Below, piece after piece: positions 46,528 through 55,288 of a DNA stretch of 64,000 nt. Both the position numbers and the translations under genes were made by a program. Location of the stretch: NCBI RefSeq assembly GCF_014287515.2, contig NZ_CP092473.1, positions 2,135,001 through 2,199,000 on the forward strand, written 5' to 3'. Within the stretch, counting starts at the first letter, position 1, and each line of letters begins with the position of its first letter. The notes beneath the pieces were generated by a model. The model was not told where the DNA came from. It worked only from the letters and a program-made list of their open reading frames with translations, and did no database searches. This DNA comes from Roseburia rectibacter. Its GTDB lineage: Bacteria; Bacillota; Clostridia; Lachnospirales; Lachnospiraceae.

Positions 46528-47862
46528 TCAGATCAATTCTCCAATCAGATCATACTCATAAGCACCGGTCACACGTACCTTTGCAATATCTCCAGTCATG
46601 AGTTCTTCATCTGTGTTGATAAAAATGTAGCCATCCACATCAGGCGCATCACGGTAAGTTCTTCCGACGTATGCATTTTCATCGCTCACTTTTCCCTCAA
46701 TGAAAACGTATAACTCCCTGCCTTTCATAGTCTCATTTTTATCAAAAATGATCTCTTCCTGTAGCTCCATGACATCTGCCTGCCAGTCTTTTTTCAATTC
46801 TTCGTCAACCTGATCTGCAAACTCAGCAGCAGGTGTTCCTTCTTCCGGCGAATACGTAAAAGCTCCGAGACGGTCAAACTCCATATCATTGATAAACTGC
46901 ATCAATTCTTCATGCATTTCCTGCGTTTCGCCTGGAAAACCACAGATCAGTGTAGTACGCAGTGTAATATCCGGAATACGTTCACGTAAATGCGTAATTA
47001 TCCGTACCAGATCAGCATTGTTTGTTCTTCGTCCCATACGTTTTAATATGGTATCGTTTGCATGCTGGATCGGAATATCCAGATAATGGCACACTTTCTC
47101 ATTGCGGATCATTGCATCAATAAGGTCTTCGTATATTTCTTCCGGATAACAATACATGATACGGATCCAGAACAAACCATCAATTTTGTTTAATTCATCT
47201 AACAGGCGATGCAGTGACTTTTCACCATAGAGGTCTACTCCATAAAGTGTGGTCTCCTGTGCTACTAAGATAAGTTCTTTTGCTCCAGCAGCAACCAGCT
47301 CTTTTGCCTGTGCGATCAGATCTTCCATCGGAACACTGCGGTAATTACCACGGATGTACGGAATGATACAATAAGTACATCGTTTATTACATCCCTCTGC
47401 GATCTTTAAATACGCAAAATGTCCACCTGTTGTCACAGACCGTTTTGTATGCAGTGTCGGAAGTCCCTCTAATGTTTTAAAATTTTCATAGTGTTTGCCC
47501 TCTAAGGACTGATGAACTGCGTTTACAATGTCTTCGTAGGAATTCGTACCAAGGATTGCATCCACCTCCGGGATTTCCTTGATAATCTCCTCTTTATAGC
47601 GCTGTGCAAGACATCCTGTCACAATCAGGGCTTTTAACCTGGCTTCTTTTTTCAGTTCTGACATCTCAAGGATGGTATTGATGCTTTCCTCTTTTGCATC
47701 ATTGATAAAACAGCAGGTATTGACAATAATTATGTCCGCCTCCCGCTCATCATCCGTCATTTCGATCCCATCATCCCTTAACATGCCAAGCATAAACTCT
47801 GTGTCGACTAAATTTTTGTCACATCCGAGTGATACAAATAAAAGTTTTAAATTATTCTTCAT
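46528..47862 (-). CDS. rimO: Ribosomal protein S12 methylthiotransferase RimO
   Basis: Radical SAM enzyme that adds a methylthio group to an Asp of S12. N-terminal MTTase domain with SLGCDKNLVD and NTCCF cysteines, radical SAM motif CNKRCTYC, C-terminal TRAM domain. 444 residues. The start overlaps the end of rpoZ by 11 bp, with GGAG 7 nt upstream. Confidence 0.95.
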   Translation of the reverse strand: MKNNLKLLFVSLGCDKNLVDTEFMLGMLRDDGIEMTDDEREADIIIVNTCCFINDAKEESINTILEMSELKKEARLKALIVTGCLAQRYKEEIIKEIPEVDAILGTNSYEDIVNAVHQSLEGKHYENFKTLEGLPTLHTKRSVTTGGHFAYLKIAEGCNKRCTYCIIPYIRGNYRSVPMEDLIAQAKELVAAGAKELILVAQETTLYGVDLYGEKSLHRLLDELNKIDGLFWIRIMYCYPEEIYEDLIDAMIRNEKVCHYLDIPIQHANDTILKRMGRRTNNADLVRIITHLRERIPDITLRTTLICGFPGETQEMHEELMQFINDMEFDRLGAFTYSPEEGTPAAEFADQVDEELKKDWQADVMELQEEIIFDKNETMKGRELYVFIEGKVSDENAYVGRTYRDAPDVDGYIFINTDEELMTGDIAKVRVTGAYEYDLIGELI

Positions 47863-48097
47863 CCGATGACTCCGGTAAAATCTTTACTTTTCCTTCATAA
47901 AGTTCTTCTACTGCGATAGATAATGGTTTCGGGCATACTTTCTTCTCTGCCATCGGCTCATCACCTGCAATAATCTGGCGTGCTCTTTTTGCCGCTGCGA
48001 TCACAATAGAATAACGGCTGTTTACAACCGGCTCCTCGCCAATCTCCACACCGTCATTTACAACTTTCATTAATTCTACATAAGATGGATGTATCAT
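47852..48097 (-). CDS. rpoZ: RNA polymerase omega subunit
   Basis: Small subunit that helps assemble RNA polymerase. VVNSRYSIVIAAAKRARQI matches the omega core; 81 residues ending in an acidic tail. The start at 48097 follows AAGGGG. Lies between gmk and rimO. Confidence 0.9.
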   Translation of the reverse strand: MIHPSYVELMKVVNDGVEIGEEPVVNSRYSIVIAAAKRARQIIAGDEPMAEKKVCPKPLSIAVEELYEGKVKILPESSDEE

Positions 48098-48194
48098 AAT
48101 AATTCCCCTTTCTTTGCGCATTGCGCATATGGCGGTTACCCGCACTTAAATTCTTATATTTATGCTACAGATAGTAATCTGTGTCATGGACAAA

Positions 48195-48830
48195 CTATTT
48201 TGAAAATGCTTTTAGTTCATTCCGCATTTCCTGTATCGCTGTCGTATTTCGATTCACGCGGTAATGTTCATTTTTTATGATCTGATGAACTTCCTCCACG
48301 CATTCTTCCAATATATCATTGACCACAAGATAATCATAGGACTCAATGCCCTCTGCCTCTTCAACAGCTCTCGCCAGTCTTGACTCAATTACATCCATGG
48401 TCTCTGTTCCTCTGCCTACCAGACGATTTTTTAACTCTCCGGCGCTTGGCGGAGTCACAAACAAAAGTAACGTATCCGGGAACTTTTCTCTGACTTTCAG
48501 TGCTCCCTGGATCTCGATCTCTAAGATGACATCTTTCCCGGCTTCTAACTGTTCTTCCACATATGCTTTCGGTGTTCCGTAATAATTGCCAACGAACTGG
48601 GCATATTCGATCAGCGCATCTTCTTCTATCATCTGTTCAAACTGTTCTCTGGTGCGGAAAAAATATTCCACACCATCTGTTTCGCCCGGTCTTGGATTTC
48701 TTGTTGTGGCTGAGATAGAAAGTGCATAGCTGTCAGCATATTTTTTCATCAGTTCTTTCATGATGGTTCCTTTTCCAGAACCGGAAAATCCGGATACCAC
48801 CGTAAGGATTCCTCTATTCTTTCGCATCAT
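48195..48830 (-). CDS. gmk: Guanylate kinase
   Basis: Phosphorylates GMP to GDP. P-loop GFSGSGKGT, GMP-binding SATTRNPRPGETDGVEY, and FVTPPSAGELKNRL. About 211 residues. Three successive ATG codons occur; the middle one has GAGG at 6 nt. It overlaps remA by 17 bp. Confidence 0.95.
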   Translation of the reverse strand: MMRKNRGILTVVSGFSGSGKGTIMKELMKKYADSYALSISATTRNPRPGETDGVEYFFRTREQFEQMIEEDALIEYAQFVGNYYGTPKAYVEEQLEAGKDVILEIEIQGALKVREKFPDTLLLFVTPPSAGELKNRLVGRGTETMDVIESRLARAVEEAEGIESYDYLVVNDILEECVEEVHQIIKNEHYRVNRNTTAIQEMRNELKAFSK

Positions 48831-49083
48831 CATATACCTCTGTCACATTGCCGTTAAACCGGCCTGCAAGTGTCTCCGGCTGCAATGCTGATAAAATGAT
48901 CTTATTATTTTCTGTAAAAATGACACTTTTCGTTCTGCGTCCCTGTGTCGCATCGATCAGATTTTCCTGTTCCTTGCCTTTCTGTACCATACGCTTTGCC
49001 GGTGCAGAATCTAAGGATACGATGCAGACAATCTTATCGGTATTGACCATATTGCCGAATCCGATATTCATTAACTTTGCCAT
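48814..49083 (-). CDS. remA: RemA/DUF370 family regulator
   Basis: Short DNA-binding protein that activates matrix genes in Bacillus. MNIGFGNMVNTDKIVCIVSLDSAPAKR and ATQGRRTKSVIF are characteristic. 89 residues. Located between yicC and gmk, the usual order. Its targets here are unknown. Confidence 0.92.
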   Translation of the reverse strand: MAKLMNIGFGNMVNTDKIVCIVSLDSAPAKRMVQKGKEQENLIDATQGRRTKSVIFTENNKIILSALQPETLAGRFNGNVTEVYDDAKE

Positions 49084-49094
49084 ACACCACCGCC

Positions 49095-49973
49095 CTATTC
49101 TATATTCTGAATCTGTTCCCTGACTTTTTCGATATCCGTCTTTAAGCTGATACCGATATCAGAAATTTCAAGATCATTCGTCTTAGAAAGGATCGTATTG
49201 GCTTCGCGGTTCATCTCCTGTGCGATAAAATCAAGCTTTCTGCCCACACTTCCGCCTGTCTCTAAAGTATCTTTGGTACTCTTAATATGACTGCGCAGCC
49301 GGACTGTCTCTTCATCCACACAGATCTTATCCGCAAAAATTGTTACTTCTGTTGCAATTCTTGCATCATCAATCTGACGGTCACCTAACAACTCAGCCAC
49401 TTTAGCTTCTAAACGTTCCCGATATTCTTTAATGATCATAGGAGAACGTTCCTCGATAAAGTCAACATAAGAAAGCATGCCATCAAGTTTCTCGCACAAA
49501 TCTTTCTTTAAATGTTCGCCTTCTTTGATCCGGCTCTCCACGAGCTGCTCTGCTGCACCACGTATCGCCCTTTCAAGTCCCATCCAAAGCGATTTTTCAT
49601 CGATACTCTGTTCTTCCATGGCAAACACTTCCGGATATCTTGAAAGCGTACTCACACGGATATCATTATCAAGTCCGAACTTCTCAGCCATCTGATTTAA
49701 ATATGTCAGATACTGGGCTGCAAGTGCTTCATTGTATTTTAATGAAACATTATCCTGCGTAAAATCTTCATAACTGATAAAGATATCGACTTTTCCCCGT
49801 TCCATATACTCTTTCAAAAGAGTGCGGATCGCACTTTCAAAGAAATTCAGCTTTTTGGGCATCTTGATATTAACATCGAGATAACGGTGATTGACCGCTT
49901 TTATCTCTACTGTAAATTTACGGTCTTCATCCGCAAATTCACACCGGCCGAAACCGGTCATACTTTTTATCAT
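49095..49973 (-). CDS. yicC: YicC family endoribonuclease
   Basis: Start MIKSMTGFGR and ending with KLDFIAQEMNREANTILSK, both hallmarks of the YicC family, which has metal-dependent RNase activity. 292 residues. The start at 49973 follows GGAG at 6 nt. First gene of the minus-strand operon running to 43606. Confidence 0.93.
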   Translation of the reverse strand: MIKSMTGFGRCEFADEDRKFTVEIKAVNHRYLDVNIKMPKKLNFFESAIRTLLKEYMERGKVDIFISYEDFTQDNVSLKYNEALAAQYLTYLNQMAEKFGLDNDIRVSTLSRYPEVFAMEEQSIDEKSLWMGLERAIRGAAEQLVESRIKEGEHLKKDLCEKLDGMLSYVDFIEERSPMIIKEYRERLEAKVAELLGDRQIDDARIATEVTIFADKICVDEETVRLRSHIKSTKDTLETGGSVGRKLDFIAQEMNREANTILSKTNDLEISDIGISLKTDIEKVREQIQNIE

Positions 49974-50011
49974 ATCTTTCTCCGTTTCTGCAAAATAACC
50001 TGTCACGTAAA

Positions 50012-50060
50012 AATCACTTATGCATCACGGCTTCATCTCTTCTCGTATGCATAAGTGATT
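50012..50060. repeat. Long inverted repeat upstream of yicC
   Basis: Perfect 14-bp arms (AATCACTTATGCAT and its complement) with a 21-bp loop, between yicC and the small ORF. On the plus strand the right arm runs into TTTTATT; on the minus strand it would sit in the yicC 5' region. Confidence 0.6.
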
Positions 50061-50135
50061 TTATTATAAAGCGAATTTGGTTTCAAGTCAATATAGCGGA
50101 TTTTTTATTTTACTTTAATTTTCAGACTGCAACGA

Positions 50136-50231
50136 CTATTTATGTTTTTCATCATATTGCTTTCTGTGCTTCCATGCAAAGAAAAGTGCAGCGCCAACAA
50201 CAAAAACAAGAACTACATAATGCAACATCAT
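50136..50231 (-). CDS. Possible 31-residue membrane peptide
   Basis: The frame reads MMLHYVVLVFVVGAALFFAW, then a basic tail (KHRKQYDEKHK) and stop: one clean membrane helix with positive charges after it. It fills the gap between yicC and the XRE gene and is divergent from the latter. No ribosome binding site is visible, so translation is uncertain. Confidence 0.4.
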   Translation of the reverse strand: MMLHYVVLVFVVGAALFFAWKHRKQYDEKHK

Positions 50232-50234
50232 TTT

Positions 50235-50250
50235 GTATAGAATACTATAC
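50235..50250. promoter_or_regulatory. Candidate operator of the XRE regulator
   Basis: Perfect inverted repeat GTATAG-AATA-CTATAC, 20 bp before the XRE start. Next to it CATACAT/ATGTATG (50252-50273) brackets the GGAGG site. Suited for autoregulation. Confidence 0.5.
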
Positions 50251-50270
50251 ACATACATATGGAGGTATGT

Positions 50271-50567
50271 ATGATTGCAGACAAAATTAAGCTTTTACGG
50301 GAAGCAAGTCATCTGACACAGACAGAGCTTGCAAAAAAGTTAAACATCACGCGAAGCAGCGTCAATGCCTGGGAAATGGGTATTTCCGTTCCATCTACCA
50401 CTTACCTGATCGAACTCTCCTTACTTTTTCATGTTTCTACAGACTTTTTACTAGGCTTAGAACAAAATAATACCATTGATATTTCCACGCTTTCTGAACG
50501 TGAAGCTGTACTAGTCTATGAATTGGTGGATTATTTTACTTCACAAAAAAAAGATGTTGTCGACTGA
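50271..50567 (+). CDS. XRE-family transcriptional regulator
   Basis: 98 residues. A helix-turn-helix of the Cro/CI type covers residues 1-58 (KIKLLREASHLTQTELAKKL, then TRSSVNAWEMGISVP), followed by a short helical C-terminus. No metabolite domain. The start at 50271 has GGAGG at 5 nt. The final codons lie inside the terminator stem. Isolated gene; targets unknown. Confidence 0.9.
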   Translation: MIADKIKLLREASHLTQTELAKKLNITRSSVNAWEMGISVPSTTYLIELSLLFHVSTDFLLGLEQNNTIDISTLSEREAVLVYELVDYFTSQKKDVVD

Positions 50568-50580
50568 CAACATCTTTTTG
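50548..50580. terminator. Bidirectional terminator between XRE gene and niaR
   Basis: GATGTTGTC/GACAACATC with a 4-nt loop, flanked by AAAAA and TTTTT. It overlaps the XRE stop codon. Confidence 0.88.
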
Positions 50581-50599
50581 GGTTGGCAATATTACTTTC

Positions 50600-51136
50600 T
50601 TACTGTTCATACGGAAGTAATTCCGCAAGATATCCTTTCTTTTTGAGTGCTTCCTCTATCTCATTTAACACTTCTTCACTCTCAGCGCTGATCTTATGAA
50701 AATGATATCCAGATGTCACATTGAGAAGTGGTGTTGATTTTCCTGTTTTTAAATCATCCATAAAATTCTGCACATCACGCCTGCTCTTGATGTTTAACGA
50801 GGCATCTAACTTTCCATAAACCCGGTGATTGACCATGACGTTGACCACACAGCCACCAAGATCAACGATTGTGGTAAGTTCATCCTCCACCTGTTCATTG
50901 GTATGACAGACTTTAAATATCTTAGACGCCTGTTTCGGCTCATCTAATAAATATCCCCTTGCCGTAGAAATAATCGGATACCCTTGTGTGCGGAGAAGTG
51001 CAATATCCTGTACCACAACCTGTCTGCTGACACCTGTTTTCTTTCCAAGTGCTGTACCCGACACCGGTGTATCTGCTTCCCGTATCATGGTAAGGATTTC
51101 TTTTCTTCTGTCTATTCCGGTCATTTCTTTTTCCAT
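50600..51136 (-). CDS. niaR: NiaR-type NAD biosynthesis repressor
   Basis: Niacin-responsive repressor: N-terminal winged helix (DRRKEILTMIREADTPVSG, TGVSRQVVVQDIALL) and C-terminal 3H domain with the metal/ligand histidines (VCHTNEQ, VMVNHRVYG, GYHFHKI). 178 residues. Encoded after nadC, so it probably represses its own nadABC operon. GAGAGG precedes the ATG. Confidence 0.92.
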   Translation of the reverse strand: MEKEMTGIDRRKEILTMIREADTPVSGTALGKKTGVSRQVVVQDIALLRTQGYPIISTARGYLLDEPKQASKIFKVCHTNEQVEDELTTIVDLGGCVVNVMVNHRVYGKLDASLNIKSRRDVQNFMDDLKTGKSTPLLNVTSGYHFHKISAESEEVLNEIEEALKKKGYLAELLPYEQ

Positions 51137-51199
51137 TTGCGATCCTCTCCTTTTTGACTCTCCACTTATTTTAGCTGAATCTGTTTATTTTTACAAGCG

Positions 51200-52090
51200 T
51201 TACTGAAGGGAATCTGTTACTTTCAAATGTTTCAGACTGACATCTAAGATTGGTGCAGAATGTGTCAGTGCACCACTGGAAACATAATCAACGCCAAGCT
51301 CTGTGATCGTCCTGATATTTTCTTTTGTGATATTTCCGGAACACTCTGTCTTTGCCCTTCCAGCAATCAGACGGATTGCCTCCGCCATCTGTTCCGGTGT
51401 CATATTATCAAGCATAATGATGTCTGCACCAGCTTCCACAGCTTCTTTTACCATATCAAGATTTTCTGTTTCCACCTCAATCTTACGGACAAACGGTGCA
51501 TAGGCTTTTGCCGCAAGAACTGCCTCTTTTACACCTCCTGCCGCGTCAATATGATTATCTTTTAACAGCACACCGTCAGACAAATTGTAGCGATGATTCT
51601 GTCCACCACCCACGCAGACCGCATATTTTTCAAAAATACGCATACATGGTGTGGTCTTTCTTGTATCAAGCAGTGTTGTACTGCTGCCTTCTAATAACTG
51701 AGCAACCTCACGTGTATATGTTGCAATACCACTCAGACGCTGTAAATAATTAAGGGCTGTACGTTCTCCAGATAAAAGCACACGTACATCTCCCTTTACC
51801 GTTGCAAGAAGCTGTCCCTTTTTAACAGCATCACCGTCTTTTACCTCAGTACCATCCTGTTTTTTTGCCCATATCACTTTTGTAGAGGCATCTAACATGG
51901 TAAATACACGCTCAAATACCGGAAGTCCTGCGATCACTCCATCCTGTTTGCAGATCAGTTCCACTTCTCCGGCTTTATATTCCGGCATTACTGCGTTAGT
52001 GGATACATCCTCACTGTGAATATCTTCCTCTAAGGCAAGACGGATATATTTGTCAGCAACAAGCTGCATGGTAATTGGATTCAAATTCAT
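51200..52090 (-). CDS. nadC: Quinolinate phosphoribosyltransferase
   Basis: Makes nicotinate mononucleotide from quinolinate and PRPP. ALEEDIHSEDVSTNAV, LLDTRKTTPCMR, VGGGQNHRYNLSDGVLLKDNH, and the C-terminal VDYVSSGALTHSA. 296 residues. The listed start overlaps nadB by 38 bp; ATG 52069 is an alternative. Confidence 0.95.
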   Translation of the reverse strand: MNLNPITMQLVADKYIRLALEEDIHSEDVSTNAVMPEYKAGEVELICKQDGVIAGLPVFERVFTMLDASTKVIWAKKQDGTEVKDGDAVKKGQLLATVKGDVRVLLSGERTALNYLQRLSGIATYTREVAQLLEGSSTTLLDTRKTTPCMRIFEKYAVCVGGGQNHRYNLSDGVLLKDNHIDAAGGVKEAVLAAKAYAPFVRKIEVETENLDMVKEAVEAGADIIMLDNMTPEQMAEAIRLIAGRAKTECSGNITKENIRTITELGVDYVSSGALTHSAPILDVSLKHLKVTDSLQ

Positions 52091-53273
52091 GATCTTTATT
52101 TCCTTTCTCTTCGTTTTGTATTTTTATTGCTGCACGTTTTGCAAATACAAGGCTTTCTAACAGACTGTTGCTTGCAAGACGGTTCTTTCCATGAACACCA
52201 TTGCAGCTTGTTTCCCCGGCTGCGTAAAGATGCGGCATTGTAGTCATGGAATCACGGTCCACATGAACACCACCCATAAAATAATGCTGTGCCGGTACGA
52301 TCGGTGCCGGTTCTTTCAACAGATCATAGCCTTCTTCTAAACAGCGCTCATATATGTGTGGAAAATGTTTTAAAATAATTTCTTTTGGAACATGTGCAAA
52401 TGAAATCCATTCATGTTCCACCCCTTCTTTTTTCATCTCTTCCTGAATCGCTTTGGTCACAACATCACGCGGCAAAAGTTCATTAACAAAACGTTCTCCT
52501 TTGTGATTGAGCAGAATCGCTCCCTCTCCCCTTGCTGATTCCGAGATCAGAAAACTTCTTCCGGGTTTTTTGCTGTAAAGACAGGTCGGGTGGATCTGTA
52601 CATAGTCCATGTGTTCAAGTTCCACACCATGTTTTTCGGCAATCCGGCATGCATCGCCGGTCAGGATTGGAAAATTAGTGGAATGTTCATAAAGTCCGCC
52701 AATTCCTCCCGTCGCCATGATCGTGTTGTTGGCATGGATATGTAGTGTCTCGCCTTCTTTTGTTTCTGCAGCCATACCGGTACATTTTCCACCATCCACC
52801 AAAATATCTGTCATTGTCGTATATTCTAAAATGGTTACATTAGAACATTTTTTTACATGCGATAAAAGTGTCGTCGTAATTTCTTTTCCGGTAATATCCT
52901 CGTGAAAACAAATTCTTGGTCTTGAGTGTGCTCCCTCTCTGGTATATGCAAGGCTGCCATCCGGATTCTTTGCAAACCGTACACCAAAATTCAGCAGATC
53001 ATTGATCACATCCCTGCTGGAACGTATCATGATATCAACGCTCTCTTTCCGGTTTTCATAATGCCCTGCCCGCATGGTATCTTCAAAATACGAATCGTAA
53101 TCCTCTTCATCCCGTAATACACAGATTCCTCCCTGTGCCAGCATGGAATCACAGCTTTCTAAGTCTTCTTTTGAAAGCATAAGAACACTCATTTCTTCTG
53201 GCAGATTTAAAGCTGCATAAAGTCCTGCCACACCACATCCTGCAATTACCACGTCGTAATACAGATTTCTCAT
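52053..53273 (-). CDS. nadB: L-aspartate oxidase (short form)
   Basis: FAD enzyme oxidising aspartate to iminoaspartate. FAD-binding GCGVAGLYAA, SMLAQGGI, ATGGIGGLYEHSTN, and HGKNRLASNSLLESLVF. It stops at 406 residues, without the C-terminal helical domain of the 530-residue enzymes. The start at 53273 has AGGTCAG close upstream. Confidence 0.93.
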   Translation of the reverse strand: MRNLYYDVVIAGCGVAGLYAALNLPEEMSVLMLSKEDLESCDSMLAQGGICVLRDEEDYDSYFEDTMRAGHYENRKESVDIMIRSSRDVINDLLNFGVRFAKNPDGSLAYTREGAHSRPRICFHEDITGKEITTTLLSHVKKCSNVTILEYTTMTDILVDGGKCTGMAAETKEGETLHIHANNTIMATGGIGGLYEHSTNFPILTGDACRIAEKHGVELEHMDYVQIHPTCLYSKKPGRSFLISESARGEGAILLNHKGERFVNELLPRDVVTKAIQEEMKKEGVEHEWISFAHVPKEIILKHFPHIYERCLEEGYDLLKEPAPIVPAQHYFMGGVHVDRDSMTTMPHLYAAGETSCNGVHGKNRLASNSLLESLVFAKRAAIKIQNEEKGNKDHEFESNYHAACC

Positions 53274-53334
53274 ATCTGACCTCATTTCTGTGCTGCCACC
53301 TGATATAATTTATATTTTACAGCACACATTACTT

Positions 53335-54243
53335 TTATTTTCCTGCAAGTTCTAACATTCTCGCCAGTGCATTTTTTGCTGCTTTTTCCGTTTCCGGTTT
53401 CGCATGGATTTCATTCTCTCCCGTTTTTAAAACATGAAGCACTTTTTCAGGCGTGATTTTTTTCATATTCACACAGGTCGGTATCGTCTCCGGGAAATAA
53501 AATTCTGCATCCGGTCTGCGCTCTTTTAATTTTGTAAGAACTCCACACTCCGTACCAATGATAAATTCTTTGTCACTGCTCTCACCGGCGAAATTGATAA
53601 TTCCGCTTGTGGAACCGATAAAATCTGCAATCTCAATAATTTTACGGTTACATTCCGGATGAACCAGAACTTTTGCATCCGGGTGCTCTGCCTTTAAGTC
53701 AAGCAATTCCTCTGCCTGCATAAATTCATGCACAATGCAGAATCCCTCGTTGTAAATAAATTCTTTTTCCGGTACTGCTGCTGCAACAAAATGAGCCAGA
53801 TTCCGGTCCGGAATGAATAAAATATGTTTGTTCGGCAGATTTTTTACGATCTTTACCGCATTTGCGGAGGTCACACATACATCAGACCATGATTTAATCT
53901 CCTGTGTTGAATTGATATAACACACAACTGCCAGATCCTCATACTGGTTTCTCGCCGCTTCGACAGTTTCTTTTGTCACCATATGTGCCATCGGACAATC
54001 TGCAGCAAGATCCGGCATCAATACCGTTTTATCCGGATTTAATAGTTTTGCGCTCTCGCCCATAAATGTCACTCCGCAGAGTACAATTGTTTTATTATCA
54101 AGTTCTGTTGCCTTTTTACTCAGAAAATAAGAATCTCCGATATAATCAGCAAGCGCCTGTACCTCCGGTCTTACATAATAATGTGCTAAGATCACGGCAT
54201 CTCTTTTCTTTTTCCACTCTTCTAATTCTTCTAAACTAATCAT
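53335..54243 (-). CDS. nadA: Quinolinate synthase
   Basis: 4Fe-4S enzyme condensing iminoaspartate with dihydroxyacetone phosphate. AHYYVRPEVQALADYIGDS, FMGESAKLLNPDKTVLMPD, and cysteines in VLCGV, GTECGV and PTCVNMK for the cluster. 302 residues. First gene of the nad operon. Confidence 0.96.
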   Translation of the reverse strand: MISLEELEEWKKKRDAVILAHYYVRPEVQALADYIGDSYFLSKKATELDNKTIVLCGVTFMGESAKLLNPDKTVLMPDLAADCPMAHMVTKETVEAARNQYEDLAVVCYINSTQEIKSWSDVCVTSANAVKIVKNLPNKHILFIPDRNLAHFVAAAVPEKEFIYNEGFCIVHEFMQAEELLDLKAEHPDAKVLVHPECNRKIIEIADFIGSTSGIINFAGESSDKEFIIGTECGVLTKLKERRPDAEFYFPETIPTCVNMKKITPEKVLHVLKTGENEIHAKPETEKAAKNALARMLELAGK

Positions 54244-54314
54244 ATACCCTCTTAACTCTCTTTCAAAAATCTTATTTTGCCCATCAATCCCAGATTTTTA
54301 CTGAAACTTTTCGT

Positions 54315-54343
54315 AGTATATCACTTATCATTACATATGACAA
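54315..54343 (-). promoter_or_regulatory. nadA promoter with possible operator
   Basis: TTGTCA (54343-54338) and TATACT (54320-54315) with 17 bp. The imperfect palindrome around ACATGTGTCTTGT overlaps the -35 and is a candidate NiaR site; I could not verify it against a known consensus. Confidence 0.6.
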
Positions 54344-54498
54344 GACACATGTTTGAAATTATGTAAAGTTTTTTTACAGAAAACAATCAATCATTCTGAA
54401 TCCATACATAATCCAGACTGTTTTGCAGCATATTAAGCAATAGAATGTATGACCCACATTCGGTTACTGCAAAAAAATATGAAAAAGAGGTATTATAT

Positions 54499-54933
54499 AT
54501 GTTAAACGGAGATACCATAAAGTTACTGCGTGAATGTGATGCCGGCACAAAAATGGCAGTTTATTCCATGGATGAGATCTGTGATAAAATCTCAGATACA
54601 GATTTCAAAAATGTTGTCACAGCATCCAGGCAGAAACATGAACGTCTTGGTAATGAAATCCATACACAATTAGAAAAATTCGATGATTCCGCCAAAGAAC
54701 CGAACGTATTTGTAAAAGGAATGTCCTGGCTGAAAACAAATGCCAAATTAGCTGTCGAGGAAAGCGATGCTGTGTGTGCCGATCTGTTAACCGAAGGATG
54801 TAACATGGGTGTCAAATCACTCTGCCGTTATTACAACCAGTACGCAGCTGCAGACGAACAGGCACAAGGATTCTGCAAGGAACTGATCCATCTGGAAGAA
54901 AATCTCGCCAAAGAAATACGAAGTTATCTATAG
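54499..54933 (+). CDS. Helical protein of unknown function
   Basis: 144 residues predicted all-helical (ferritin-like or DUF2383-like by look), with cysteines in ECDAG, VCADL and LCRYYNQ but no di-iron motif that I can identify. The start at 54499 follows AAAGAGG at 8 nt. Single gene with its own terminator. Confidence 0.65.
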   Translation: MLNGDTIKLLRECDAGTKMAVYSMDEICDKISDTDFKNVVTASRQKHERLGNEIHTQLEKFDDSAKEPNVFVKGMSWLKTNAKLAVEESDAVCADLLTEGCNMGVKSLCRYYNQYAAADEQAQGFCKELIHLEENLAKEIRSYL

Positions 54934-54944
54934 GCAGACAAATC

Positions 54945-54990
54945 AAAAAAGACAATAACAACCTTTTGGATTGTTACTGTCTTTTTTGTT
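54945..54990. terminator. Bidirectional terminator between convergent genes
   Basis: AAAAAAGACAATAACAA pairs with TTGTTACTGTCTTTTTT across a 9-nt loop; an outer GGCAGA/TCTGCC extension surrounds it. It ends in the 3' end of the HPr-like gene. Confidence 0.85.
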
Positions 54991-55222
54991 ATCTGCCTTT
55001 TACAACAAATTCCTGAATTTCTTCCATAACCATATCATCTTCTTCATGTATCGTCAGAGTCAGTGGCTTTGACAGATCCATTGTGCAGACGCCGATAATA
55101 GATTTTCCATCCACAATATATCTGCCTTTTGCAAGATCAAATGTTCCCTTATGACTGCTTAGAATATGACATAGTTTCTTTGCTTTTTCCGGTGCATCGA
55201 TCAATACTTCTATCTGCTTCAA
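54989..55222 (-). CDS. HPr-like protein lacking the phospho-histidine
   Basis: 77 residues with the HPr fold pattern. DGKSIIGVCTMDLSKPLTLTI matches the regulatory-serine region (Ser41, the HPr Ser46 equivalent). The first loop reads VLIDAPEKAK, with no His at the HPr His15 position. It cannot carry PTS phosphate in the usual way; a Crh-like regulatory role is inferred. Monocistronic or cotranscribed after pepF. Confidence 0.78.
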   Translation of the reverse strand: MKQIEVLIDAPEKAKKLCHILSSHKGTFDLAKGRYIVDGKSIIGVCTMDLSKPLTLTIHEEDDMVMEEIQEFVVKGR

Positions 55223-55288
55223 AACAAAATCCTCCTGTTTTTATTCTTGTATAGATATAGTATTCCACAATTTTCCACCGGTTATTCA

